From Ruminococcus sp. (GTDB taxonomy: Bacteria; Bacillota; Clostridia; Oscillospirales; Ruminococcaceae): 64,000 nucleotides of DNA. The stretch's first letter is position 1, and each line of letters starts with the position of its first letter. The stretch is from the NCBI GenBank assembly GCA_017441505.1, contig JAFRXL010000016.1:20800-84799 (forward strand). Direction: 5' to 3'. Under the pieces are notes generated by a model. It was given only the letters and a program-made list of their open reading frames with translations, made no database searches and had not been told where the DNA came from. Positions 37,117-45,517 of the stretch are shown in pieces. Made by a program: the position numbers and the translations under genes.

Positions 37117-40083
37117 ATGGCAAAAAAATATTCTCTTGGCATTGATGTAGGTTCAACTACAGTAAAGACCGTTATCACTGATGAAAACGGAAGTATAATT
37201 TACTCAAAATATCAGCGTCACCTTTCAAAGGTAAAGGAGACTGTAACAGATCAGCTGAAACTCATTCGTGCAGACCATCCCGGTGAGGAGTTCACTGTCT
37301 GTATCACCGGTTCTGCCGGTCTTGGACTGGCTAATTCTGCCTCAATACCGTTTGTACAGGAAGTACACGCTGCTTTCCTCGCAGTAAAACAGGCTCAGCC
37401 TGATGCTGATGCTGTTATCGAGCTCGGCGGCGAGGACGCTAAGATAATTTTCCTTACCGGCGGCGTTGAACAGCGTATGAACGGTTCATGTGCAGGCGGC
37501 ACAGGTGCGTTCATCGATCAGATGGCAACTCTTCTCGGTATAACTGCTGACGAGCTTGACGAGCTTTCGCTCCACGCACAGAAAGTATACCCTATCGCTT
37601 CACGCTGCGGAGTATTCGCAAAATCCGATATACAGCCGCTGCTCAATCAGGGTGCAAGACGTGAGGACATAGCTGCAAGTATCTTTCAGGCTGTTGTTGA
37701 CCAGACTGTATCAGGTCTTGCTCAGGGACGTACTATTGAGGGAAAAGTACTTTTCCTCGGCGGTCCGCTGTTCTTCCTCAAAGGACTTCGTCATGCATTC
37801 GTAAAGACACTCGGTCTCGACAGCGACCATGCAGTATTCCCGGATGAAGCTCCGGTATTCGTAGCTTACGGCTGTGCTATCTATGCCGCAACAGCAGAGG
37901 ATTCTTACACCATAGACGATATAATAGATAAAATAATAAATGCCAAAGCCTCTGACAACATAGTTACCGGAGAACCTCTATTCAAATCACAGGAAGAGTA
38001 TGACGAGTTCATCGACCGCCACAGGAAGTTCGACCTCGGTTATGCGGATATTCGTACATATAAAGGCGATGCCTACCTCGGTATCGATGCCGGCTCTACT
38101 ACAACTAAGCTCGTTCTCATCACTGATGACGGACGTATACTCTATCACCACTATTCGTCAAATCAGGGACAGCCTCTCGATAAAATTGCCGCACAGGTAA
38201 AGCGTATCTACGAGGAAATGAATCCCGATATTACTATAAAAGGCTCTGCCGTTACAGGCTACGGCGAGGACCTTATCAAGTCCGGTCTTTCTATCGACCA
38301 CGGCATAGTTGAGACTGTCGCTCACTTCAAAGCCGCTTCGTACTTCTGTCCGGAAGTCGACTTCATCATCGACATCGGCGGTCAGGACATCAAGTGCTTC
38401 AAGATAAAGAATCACAGTATCGACAGCATCATGCTCAACGAGGCTTGTTCATCGGGATGCGGCTCTTTCATTCAGACCTTTGCTATGGCTCTGGGATACG
38501 ATATTGCTGAATTCTCTCAGCTCGGACTTTTCGCTGAACACCCTGTAGACCTCGGCTCACGCTGTACTGTATTCATGAACAGCTCCGTAAAACAGGCTCA
38601 GAAGGACGGTGCTACCGTTGAGGACATTTCAGCAGGTCTTTCATCTTCAATAATCAAAAATGCTATATATAAGGTAATCCGTGCTAAGTCGCCGGAAGAG
38701 CTCGGCAAGAATATTGTCGTACAGGGCGGTACCTTCCTAAACGACGCTGTACTGCGTTCATTCGAGAAAGAGCTCGGCAGAAATGTTATCCGTCCGGCTA
38801 TATCCGGTCTTATGGGAGCTTTCGGATGTGCTCTTTATGCTAAGGAGAGAGCCGGTGCTGAGCCTTCAAAGCTCATTTCACAGGATGAACTCGAAGGATT
38901 CTCATATACCTCACGCTCTGCAAACTGCGGCGGATGTACTGCACACTGTCAGCTCAACATCATAAGCTTCGGCAAGGGACGCAGATTTATCTCAGGAAAC
39001 CGCTGTGAAAAGGGCGGCGGAAACCCTGTTAAGAACAAGATACCTAACCTCTATGAATACAAGTACGACAGTATCATAAATACTGTAAAAACTCATCAGC
39101 CAAGAAGATACCGTGGCGTTGTCGGACTTCCGCTCGCACTCGGCTTCTATGAGCAGCTACCATTCTGGCATATGCTCTTCACAAGCCTCGGATTCAGAGT
39201 TGTGACCTCCGATGAAAGCTCCAGAGGGATGTATTATCTCGGTCAGCACACTATCCCTTCGGATACAGTATGCTACCCTGCAAAGCTCTCTCACGGACAT
39301 ATCGAGAATCTGCTCGACAAGGGTGTAGACTTCATTTTCTACTCCTGCATGAGCTACAATATCGACGAGGGCGGAAGCGATAACCACTTCAACTGCCCTG
39401 TAGTCGCTTACTACCCTGAGCTTCTCCTCGCTAACAATCCACGGCTCAATAACCAGAACTTCATTCACCCTTATCTCGACCTCAATATCAAGAAGAACGT
39501 TATAAGAGTAATGGGTGAAGTGCTGAAGAAATACAACGTCAAGGGACGCATCCCTGCGGCTGTTGATGCCGCTTACGAGGCTCTCGACCGCTACCATACC
39601 GACGTTGCTAACAAGGCAAGAGAGATAATCGAACAGGCAAGAGCTGAAAAGTGTAATATAATCGTACTCGCCGGCAGACCTTATCACATCGACAAGGAGA
39701 TAAATCACGGTATACATAAGCTCGTTACAAGTCTCGGAATGGCTGTTATCACTGAGGACAGCGTTGCTCACCTTGCACATACTCCTAAGCTCGGAGTGCT
39801 CAACCAGTGGACTTACCATTCACGTCTGTACCGTGCGGCTGAATACGTTACTACTCAGCCGGATATGCAGCTCATACAGCTCGTATCCTTCGGATGCGGC
39901 ATAGACGCTGTTACCGGTGACGAAGTAAGAGCTATCCTTGAAAGCAGGGGGAAGCTCTATACACAGCTGAAAATCGACGAGATAAATAACCTTGGTGCTG
40001 CAAGGATAAGACTTAGAAGCCTTGTTGCTGCTATGGAACAGCCTAAAAAAGCAGATGCCAAGCAACCAGTCCACAACCTGTAA
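37117..40083 (+). CDS. 2-hydroxyacyl-CoA dehydratase activase-like protein (two BadF/HgdC domains + DUF2229)
   Basis: 988 residues from the ATG at 37117 (GAGGTG ribosome site), giving MAKKYSLGIDVGSTTVKTVI. Two ASKHA ATPase domains follow each other: the first (about 1-270) with NGSCAGGTGAFIDQMA, the second (about 320-590) with YLGIDAGSTTTKLVLI and NEACSSGCGSFIQTFA. The cysteines in those blocks correspond to the bridging 4Fe-4S ligands of HgdC-type archerases. A DUF2229-like part follows, with CGGCTAHCQL and SSRGMYYLGQHTIPSDTVCYP. Such proteins couple ATP hydrolysis to low-potential electron transfer. In many Firmicutes this is fused to the next protein in one chain of about 1,400 residues; here it is split. 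Confidence 0.88.
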   Translation: MAKKYSLGIDVGSTTVKTVITDENGSIIYSKYQRHLSKVKETVTDQLKLIRADHPGEEFTVCITGSAGLGLANSASIPFVQEVHAAFLAVKQAQPDADAVIELGGEDAKIIFLTGGVEQRMNGSCAGGTGAFIDQMATLLGITADELDELSLHAQKVYPIASRCGVFAKSDIQPLLNQGARREDIAASIFQAVVDQTVSGLAQGRTIEGKVLFLGGPLFFLKGLRHAFVKTLGLDSDHAVFPDEAPVFVAYGCAIYAATAEDSYTIDDIIDKIINAKASDNIVTGEPLFKSQEEYDEFIDRHRKFDLGYADIRTYKGDAYLGIDAGSTTTKLVLITDDGRILYHHYSSNQGQPLDKIAAQVKRIYEEMNPDITIKGSAVTGYGEDLIKSGLSIDHGIVETVAHFKAASYFCPEVDFIIDIGGQDIKCFKIKNHSIDSIMLNEACSSGCGSFIQTFAMALGYDIAEFSQLGLFAEHPVDLGSRCTVFMNSSVKQAQKDGATVEDISAGLSSSIIKNAIYKVIRAKSPEELGKNIVVQGGTFLNDAVLRSFEKELGRNVIRPAISGLMGAFGCALYAKERAGAEPSKLISQDELEGFSYTSRSANCGGCTAHCQLNIISFGKGRRFISGNRCEKGGGNPVKNKIPNLYEYKYDSIINTVKTHQPRRYRGVVGLPLALGFYEQLPFWHMLFTSLGFRVVTSDESSRGMYYLGQHTIPSDTVCYPAKLSHGHIENLLDKGVDFIFYSCMSYNIDEGGSDNHFNCPVVAYYPELLLANNPRLNNQNFIHPYLDLNIKKNVIRVMGEVLKKYNVKGRIPAAVDAAYEALDRYHTDVANKAREIIEQARAEKCNIIVLAGRPYHIDKEINHGIHKLVTSLGMAVITEDSVAHLAHTPKLGVLNQWTYHSRLYRAAEYVTTQPDMQLIQLVSFGCGIDAVTGDEVRAILESRGKLYTQLKIDEINNLGAARIRLRSLVAAMEQPKKADAKQPVHNL

Positions 40084-40106
40084 GATAAATGACCGGAGGT
40101 AATTAA

Positions 40107-41342
40107 ATGGCTGATTATGTTAAATTTACCGAGGAAATGAAGAAAACTCATACTATCCTCGTTCCTGATATGCTGCCTATCCACTTCAAAATGGTAGTAG
40201 CAATATTTGAGTCCGACGGCTATAAGATGAAGCTGCTTCAGAATGACGGACGTGCAGTCGTTGATGAGGGACTTAAAAATGTCCACAACGATGCCTGCTA
40301 TCCCGCACTTCTGGTTATCGGACAGTTCATGGACGCTCTCAACAGCGGAAAATATGATCCGGATAAGACAGCTCTGCTCATAACTCAGACCGGAGGCGGA
40401 TGCCGTGCTTCAAACTATATACACCTGCTGAGAAAAGCTGTTGACAAGAACTATCCTCAGGTGCCTGTAGTTTCCCTGAATTTCAGCGGACTTGAAAAGG
40501 ACAGTGCTTTCCGTATCTCCCCTAAGAGCTTCATAAAACTGCTCCACGCTGTGCTCTTTGGCGACCTCCTTATGACCTGCTATAACAAGTGCAGAGCTTA
40601 TGAGGTGAACAAGGGCGAATCCAAAAAGGTGCTCGCAAAGTGGGAGAACCGTCTCGGAAATATCTTCCGCAAAAAGAGCAATATGTATCTAAAAACAAAG
40701 AAAATATACCGTGATATACTCAGAGACTTCGGAGCTATACCGCTCACAAATGAAAAGAAGATACGTGTAGGCATAGTCGGAGAGATCTACGTTAAGTATT
40801 CACCGCTCGCCAACAACCACCTTGAGGACTTCCTCATATCCGAGGGCTGTGAGCCTGTTGTTCCGTCACTTCTCGAATTCGTTATGTACTGTGCTGCCGG
40901 AACTTTCAACGATGCAAAGATATATGACAATCAGAATAAGATGTCGATGCTCTATAAAGCCGGATATAAGCTCATTTACGCAAAGCAGAAGGAGCTCATC
41001 AAGGTCATGAAGGAGCAGGACAGATTTGAACCTCTCCACGATTTCGAGCACCTCCGTCACCTTGCTGATAAGTACATAAATCAGGGTGTCGTTATGGGCG
41101 AGGGCTGGCTCATACCTGCTGAAATGGCAGCACTTGCAAAGTCCGGAGTTGACAATATCATCTGTACCCAGCCTTTCGGATGCCTGCCTAACCACATCGT
41201 GGCAAAGGGAATGTCCAGAGCTATAAAGCAAGATAATCCTAATGCCAACATCGTTGCTATAGACTACGACCCGGGAGCTACAAGAGTAAATCAGGAAAAT
41301 CGTATAAAGCTCATGCTTGCCAATGCGAGGATGGGATTATGA
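40107..41342 (+). CDS. 2-hydroxyacyl-CoA dehydratase-like subunit (HgdB family)
   Basis: 411 residues, ribosome site CCGGAGG 8 bases before the ATG. Cys-containing blocks NDACYPALLVIGQFM, TQTGGGCRASNYIHLL and CTQPFGCLPNHIVAKG, plus the end IDYDPGATRVNQENRIKLM, fit the C-terminal half of the large activase/dehydratase fusions. These cysteines could ligate an iron-sulfur cluster reduced by the upstream activase. The substrate of this standalone group is not established, and no CoA-transferase or acyl-CoA gene is nearby. Its stop overlaps the start of psd by 4 bases, so the three genes form one operon. Confidence 0.85.
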   Translation: MADYVKFTEEMKKTHTILVPDMLPIHFKMVVAIFESDGYKMKLLQNDGRAVVDEGLKNVHNDACYPALLVIGQFMDALNSGKYDPDKTALLITQTGGGCRASNYIHLLRKAVDKNYPQVPVVSLNFSGLEKDSAFRISPKSFIKLLHAVLFGDLLMTCYNKCRAYEVNKGESKKVLAKWENRLGNIFRKKSNMYLKTKKIYRDILRDFGAIPLTNEKKIRVGIVGEIYVKYSPLANNHLEDFLISEGCEPVVPSLLEFVMYCAAGTFNDAKIYDNQNKMSMLYKAGYKLIYAKQKELIKVMKEQDRFEPLHDFEHLRHLADKYINQGVVMGEGWLIPAEMAALAKSGVDNIICTQPFGCLPNHIVAKGMSRAIKQDNPNANIVAIDYDPGATRVNQENRIKLMLANARMGL

Positions 41343-42199
41343 TAAAAAAACGAAGCGGCGAGGTCATCGTCACTAACGAGAAGCAGAACGAAATGCTGAA
41401 AAAGCTGTACGGTACTGTCGGCGGGCGTTTGCTTCTGAAAGTCCTCACACGCCCGATAATATCAAAAATTGCCGGAGCGTTCATGGATTCTCCGCTTTCA
41501 ATACCGCTGATAAAACCGTTTATCCGCAGGAATAGCATCGATATGTCGCAGTACGAGAAGAAGCGTTATCTGTCGTATAACGCTTTCTTCACAAGAAAAA
41601 TGCTGCCGGAAAAGCGTCCGATAGATATGGACGAGGACGCACTTATCAGTCCGTGCGACTCCAAGCTTTCGGTATATAGGATAAACAGCCGCAGCGTGTT
41701 CACAATAAAGGGTTCACGCTATAAGCTCAGCGACCTGCTTAAAAATGACTTCCTCGCAAGACGTTTCGAGGGCGGCTGGTGCATGATATTCCGCCTTGAA
41801 GTCGACGATTACCACCGCTATTGCTATATCGACAACGGCATAAAAACGGTCAACCACTTTATCAAGGGTGAACTGCATACCGTTAATCCGATTGCTCTTA
41901 AAAAATACAACATATATAAGCGGAACAGCCGTGAGTACACTCTTATGCATACGTATAATTTCGGTGACGTTGTGCAGGTGGAGGTCGGGGCAATGATGGT
42001 CGGCAGGATATTCAACCTGCATACCGACGGCGGATTCTGCAAGGGAGTTGAAAAGGGTATGTTCGAGTTCGGCGGCTCTACCATTGTCATGCTGTTTGAA
42101 AAGGACAGAGTTAAGCCGGATATTGATATACTCAGAAATACCGCTTCCGGTTACGAGACTGTAGTTAAGTACGGAGAAAAAATCGGTACATCCATGTAA
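41339..42199 (+). CDS. psd: Phosphatidylserine decarboxylase
   Basis: Makes phosphatidylethanolamine from phosphatidylserine at the membrane. 286 residues. The self-cleavage site that creates the pyruvoyl group is the Gly-Ser-Thr in EFGGSTIVMLF (Ser247), and catalytic-type blocks YNAFFTRKMLPEKRP, SPCDSKLSVY and DDYHRYCYIDNG are present. The usual LGST reads GGST, a form I would expect in the clostridial branch. No phosphatidylserine synthase lies in the window. The start ATGA overlaps the dehydratase-like gene. Confidence 0.95.
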   Translation: MIKKRSGEVIVTNEKQNEMLKKLYGTVGGRLLLKVLTRPIISKIAGAFMDSPLSIPLIKPFIRRNSIDMSQYEKKRYLSYNAFFTRKMLPEKRPIDMDEDALISPCDSKLSVYRINSRSVFTIKGSRYKLSDLLKNDFLARRFEGGWCMIFRLEVDDYHRYCYIDNGIKTVNHFIKGELHTVNPIALKKYNIYKRNSREYTLMHTYNFGDVVQVEVGAMMVGRIFNLHTDGGFCKGVEKGMFEFGGSTIVMLFEKDRVKPDIDILRNTASGYETVVKYGEKIGTSM

Positions 42200-42212
42200 A
42201 TTAAATATATAA

Positions 42213-42368
42213 ACCGACGAAGTCGGGCAATAACGGGATTCCAAAGGGATTATTATCCCTTTGGCGGAGAGGTGTGCGAGGGGAGGCAGAGCCTCCCCTC
42301 AAGAGTAGTCCAGCGAGCAAGGCTACGCTGGACGGCTGGTTCGTAACTGCTCCCTCGGCTTGACCGAC
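42213..42368 (+). repeat. Hairpin repeat D1, plus arm of an inverted dimer
   Basis: Starts 13 bases after psd. Stems: CCGACGAAGTCGG; CCAAAGGG...CCCTTTGG; GGGGAGGC-AGA-GCCTCCCC; GTCCAGC...GCTGGAC; TCGGCTTGACCGA. It has no inserted module. It is joined by the junction GCAGTAATTATG to arm D2 in the opposite orientation. Confidence 0.88.
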
Positions 42369-42378
42369 GCAGTAATTA

Positions 42379-42595
42379 TGCCAGTCAAGCTGGGGCAAGC
42401 GATGCGGAACGTCCGTAAAACCTCGCTACGCTGGTTTTACTACTTTTTAGGGGAGGCTCTGCACCCTAATCGGGTCCAGCCACCCCTGTCAGCAAGCTGA
42501 CATCCCCTACCGCTGGTAGGAGTAACCCCTCGCACACCTCTCCGCCAGAGAGAGAACCTCTCTCTGGACTCTCGTTATTGACCGGCTTCGCCGGC
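42379..42595 (-). repeat. Hairpin repeat D2, minus arm of the dimer with module M2
   Basis: Begins with the CCAGTCAAGCTGG hairpin (the CCAG/CTGG form), then stems 5 and 4 (GTAAAAC/GTTTTAC family), a third stem broken by M2 (CCCCTACC/GGTAGG and GTCAGC/GCTGAC), then CCAGAGAGAG/CTCTCTCTGG and CCGGCTTCGCCGG, followed by a T-rich tract before deoD. D1 and D2 together fill the whole psd-deoD gap. Confidence 0.88.
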
Positions 42596-42637
42596 TTAAT
42601 TCTCTTTTTTATATTTTTATGATTGGAGGTCATATTT

Positions 42638-43345
42638 ATGCCAACACCACATAATAACGCTGAAAAAGGTCAGATCGCTAAAACCGTTCTCATGCCCGGA
42701 GACCCTCTCAGAGCTAAGTTCATCGCTGAAAATTACCTCGATTCACCTGTATGCTATAATGAAGTCCGTGGTATGCTCGGCTACACAGGCACTTACAAGG
42801 GAGTCCCCGTATCAGTTCAGGGAAGCGGCATGGGTATGCCGTCCATAGGTATATACTCATGGGAACTTTTCAACGAGTACGATGTTGAAAATATCATCCG
42901 TGTGGGTACTGCCGGTTCAATTGCCGATAATGTAGGACTAAGAGATGTCATCATCGGAATGAGTGCAAGCACCAACTCTGCATATGCTTCACAGTATCGT
43001 CTGCCGGGAACTTACGCTCCGACAGCTTCGTGGGAACTCCTTTCCGCAGCGGTAAAGGCTGCCGAGAATAAGGGGAGCACATTCCATGTCGGAAACATAC
43101 TTTCAAGCGACACTTTCTATGACGATGCCAACAGTCTTGCTCAGTGGCAGAAAATGGGAGTTCTCGGCATCGAAATGGAAGCCGCAGCTCTCTATATGAA
43201 CGCTGCAAGAGCCGGAAAAAATGCACTGTGTATACTTACAGTTTCTGATTGTCCGCTAAAGGGACTTTCAACGTCCGCAGAGGAGCGTCAGACCACTTTC
43301 CGTGATATGATGGAAATTGCTCTTGAAACTGCGGCAAATGTATAA
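42638..43345 (+). CDS. deoD: Purine-nucleoside phosphorylase, hexameric DeoD type
   Basis: Phosphorolysis of purine nucleosides for salvage. 235 residues from the ATG at 42638 (ATTGGAGG ribosome site), giving the usual MPTPHNNAEKGQIAKTVL. Phosphate/purine motifs: MPGDPLRAKFIAENYL, QGSGMGMPSIGIYSWELF, VGTAGSIADNVGLRDVI, and the ribose/base segment LGIEMEAAALYMNAA with the Asp of TVSDCPLKGLSTSAEERQ. It appears monocistronic between repeat elements and a terminator. Confidence 0.97.
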   Translation: MPTPHNNAEKGQIAKTVLMPGDPLRAKFIAENYLDSPVCYNEVRGMLGYTGTYKGVPVSVQGSGMGMPSIGIYSWELFNEYDVENIIRVGTAGSIADNVGLRDVIIGMSASTNSAYASQYRLPGTYAPTASWELLSAAVKAAENKGSTFHVGNILSSDTFYDDANSLAQWQKMGVLGIEMEAAALYMNAARAGKNALCILTVSDCPLKGLSTSAEERQTTFRDMMEIALETAANV

Positions 43346-43469
43346 AAAGTCGATATTTCATATAATAAACACATTTATTTAAGATTATTTTAAGATTCAT
43401 GGGGTATATTATAAGTGGATTAAGTAATCCCCCAATTCCCCTTCTATATTTATTTCTTCATTTATTTTG

Positions 43470-43496
43470 AGCTATGCTTCATGCATAGCTTTTTTA
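43470..43496 (+). terminator. Intrinsic terminator downstream of deoD
   Basis: AGCTATGC, loop TTCAT, GCATAGCT followed by TTTTTT. It lies about 125 bases after the deoD stop and upstream of the flippase promoter. Confidence 0.85.
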
Positions 43497-43536
43497 CTTT
43501 TTATCTCCAAATATCTGAAAAAATTTCTCTAAACCG

Positions 43537-43565
43537 ATGACAAATCCTTTGAAATGTGATATAAT
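43537..43565 (+). promoter_or_regulatory. Sigma-A promoter of the flippase gene
   Basis: ATGACA (43537-43542), 17-bp spacer, TATAAT (43560-43565), about 35 bases before the ATG at 43601. Confidence 0.7.
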
Positions 43566-43600
43566 TAAATTTGTACGAATTTTTACCGGAGAGTGAGACA

Positions 43601-45031
43601 ATGAATAAATATAAAAAACTTGCCTTTAATACAATGATTTTCGCTATCGGCGGCTTTGGCTCTAAAATACTCGCACTTCTGCTTACACGACTGTATACCA
43701 ATAATATCGGTTCAAGTGATTCAAGTACTAAGGAGCTTCTCGAAATAACCGCAAACTTCCTGCTGCCTATTTTCACATTCTCAATGGCAGAGGCGGTCAT
43801 ACGTTTCGGGCTTGACAATAAATACAAGAAAGAGGAAGTCTTCAGCACTGCCTTCTGCCTTAACGGAGTAGGCATGGTGCTTATGCTGATCATAGGTCCT
43901 ATGCTGAAATTCATAAGTTTCCTCGACTTCATTGACGGCTATACGGTACTGCTCCTATGCTTTGTGCTGTGTTCGTCGCTGAGGTCACTGTGTTCGCAGT
44001 TCGTCAGAGCAAGAGGAATGGTCAAACTTTATTCCCTTGACGGCATACTTGCTACACTTTCACTGTTCGTGTTCAACATCGTTTTCATCTCGAACTTCCA
44101 CTGGGGAGTAAAAGGATTTATGCTCGCAAGTATACTGGCTGACCTGTGTTCGGCTGTATTCCTCTTCATAGTGGCAAAGCTCGACGAATTCTTCAGCATC
44201 AGGCACTACAATAAAAGGCTTGCGACAAGTATGATGAGATTCGCTGTACCGCTCATACCTACCGTTATAATGTGGGTCATCACAGGTTTCTCAGACAGAC
44301 TTTTTATCCGCTATATGCACAGCGACAGGGTAACGCTCGGAAGCAGTGCCGCCGGAATCTACGGCTATGCAACTAAAGTCCCGAACCTTATCTCTATGGT
44401 TTCGACTATCTTCTTCTCCGCATGGAATATGTCCGCTATCATGGAAAACGACTCCGAGGACAGAAGCAGCTTCTATGAGAAGGTCTACGGAGCTTATGAA
44501 GCTCTGCTGTTTATCGCTTCCGCTTTCCTTATCGCCGGAGTTCAGATAGTTACTCCGATATTCGTAAGTACCAAGAATTTCAGCGAGTACGGCGATGTTT
44601 ATAAGTACACTCCGGTGCTCGTTATCGCAGTACTCTTCATGTGCCTCGACCAGTTCCTCAGCAGTATCTATACCGCTACGAAACACACTAAAAACTCCTT
44701 CTGGACAAGTTTTGCGGCAAGTATGGTCAATATTATACTCAACTTCTTCCTCATCCCTGAATGGGGCATTCACGGTGCTTGTATCGCAACATTCCTCAGC
44801 TACTATCTCTGTTTCTGGTCAAGAATAATCGACGCAAGATACTATGTGCCGTTTAAATTCAACGGGGTTAAGTCGCTGATAAATACTATCGTGCTCATAC
44901 TTATGTGCTGGATGATAATAGCAAAACCGGGATTCTACGGTTTATGGGTATTCCTCATGCTCGGATTTGTTACATGGAACAACTATAAGGCTATTATTAT
45001 GACTGCTAAGAAACTGTTGAATAAGGCTTAA
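43601..45031 (+). CDS. Polysaccharide/oligosaccharide flippase (MATE/MVF-type)
   Basis: 476 residues. The start is the ATG at 43601 (CCGGAGAG ribosome site), giving MNKYKKLAFNTMIFAIGGFGSKI, the typical first helix of Wzx/RfbX-like flippases. About 14 membrane helices fill the sequence, with the LALLLTRLYTNNIG and FVRARGMVKLYSLDGIL cytosolic loops and a charged centre (RLFIRYMHS). It belongs to the polysaccharide-export clan rather than drug MATE pumps, judging by the N-terminal pattern. A lipid-linked glycan substrate is expected; no glycosyltransferase cluster lies directly beside it. Confidence 0.88.
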   Translation: MNKYKKLAFNTMIFAIGGFGSKILALLLTRLYTNNIGSSDSSTKELLEITANFLLPIFTFSMAEAVIRFGLDNKYKKEEVFSTAFCLNGVGMVLMLIIGPMLKFISFLDFIDGYTVLLLCFVLCSSLRSLCSQFVRARGMVKLYSLDGILATLSLFVFNIVFISNFHWGVKGFMLASILADLCSAVFLFIVAKLDEFFSIRHYNKRLATSMMRFAVPLIPTVIMWVITGFSDRLFIRYMHSDRVTLGSSAAGIYGYATKVPNLISMVSTIFFSAWNMSAIMENDSEDRSSFYEKVYGAYEALLFIASAFLIAGVQIVTPIFVSTKNFSEYGDVYKYTPVLVIAVLFMCLDQFLSSIYTATKHTKNSFWTSFAASMVNIILNFFLIPEWGIHGACIATFLSYYLCFWSRIIDARYYVPFKFNGVKSLINTIVLILMCWMIIAKPGFYGLWVFLMLGFVTWNNYKAIIMTAKKLLNKA

Positions 45032-45046
45032 AAAATATTAAAAAAA

Positions 45047-45200
45047 CCGGCGAAGCCGGGCAATAATGAGAGTCCAGAGAGAGGTTCTCTCTCTGGCAAA
45101 GGGGTGTACGAGGGGGAACAGAGTTCCCCCTCAAGAGTAGTAAAAACAGCGTAGCGAGTTTTTACGGACTGTCCGCATTGCTTCTCTCGGCTTGACCGAC
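45047..45200 (+). repeat. Hairpin repeat E1, plus arm of an inverted dimer
   Basis: An A-run (AAAAAA) precedes CCGGCGAAGCCGG, then CCAGAGAGAG/CTCTCTCTGG, GGGGGAAC-AGA-GTTCCCCC, GTAAAAA...TTTTTAC, CGGA-CTG-TCCG and TCGGCTTGACCGA. The junction to E2 (GCAGTAATTATG) is identical to that of the D dimer. Confidence 0.88.
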
Positions 45201-45210
45201 GCAGTAATTA

Positions 45211-45365
45211 TGCCAGTCAAGCTGGGGCGAGCGATGCGAGCCGTCCGTCCAGCGTAGCTTTGCTCGCTGGACTGCTTTTTAGGGGAGGCTCTGCCTCCCC
45301 TCGTACACCCTACCGCCAACTTGATAATAATCCCTTTGGAATCCCGTTATTGCCGGCTACGCCGG
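45211..45365 (-). repeat. Hairpin repeat E2, minus arm of the dimer
   Basis: CCAGTCAAGCTGG, GTCCAGC/GCTGGAC, GGGGAGGC/GCCTCCCC, then a degenerate second stem (CAACTTGATAATAATCCCTTTGG) and CCGGCTACGCCGG followed by TTTTTT. The right end therefore looks like an intrinsic terminator for plus-strand transcription coming from the flippase gene. Confidence 0.85.
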
Positions 45366-45419
45366 TTTTTTAATAATAATAGAAAGAATTATTTTTGCCC
45401 CATTTAATATCAATAGAAA

Positions 45420-45457
45420 AGCCATAGTATTTTGACTGTATGTCAAATACTATGGCT
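45420..45457 (-). terminator. Terminator of the GH5 gene
   Basis: GCCATAGTATTTTGAC and GTCAAATACTATGGC form a 15-bp stem with one bulged base and the loop TGTAT. The minus reading runs into TTTTC; the plus reading runs into TTATTTTTT, so it may work both ways between the converging flippase and GH5 genes. Confidence 0.85.
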
Positions 45458-45517
45458 TATTTTTTCTATGCCGCCACCGCCGAAACAGCGGAAGGCTTTA
45501 AACTCATATTATACTTA

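Noticed and set aside
42213-42595. Repeat dimers as insertion sequences
   Set aside because: They carry no reading frame of transposase length, and their inverted structure comes from hairpin arms rather than from terminal repeats around a gene. A MITE-like origin remains open but is not shown.
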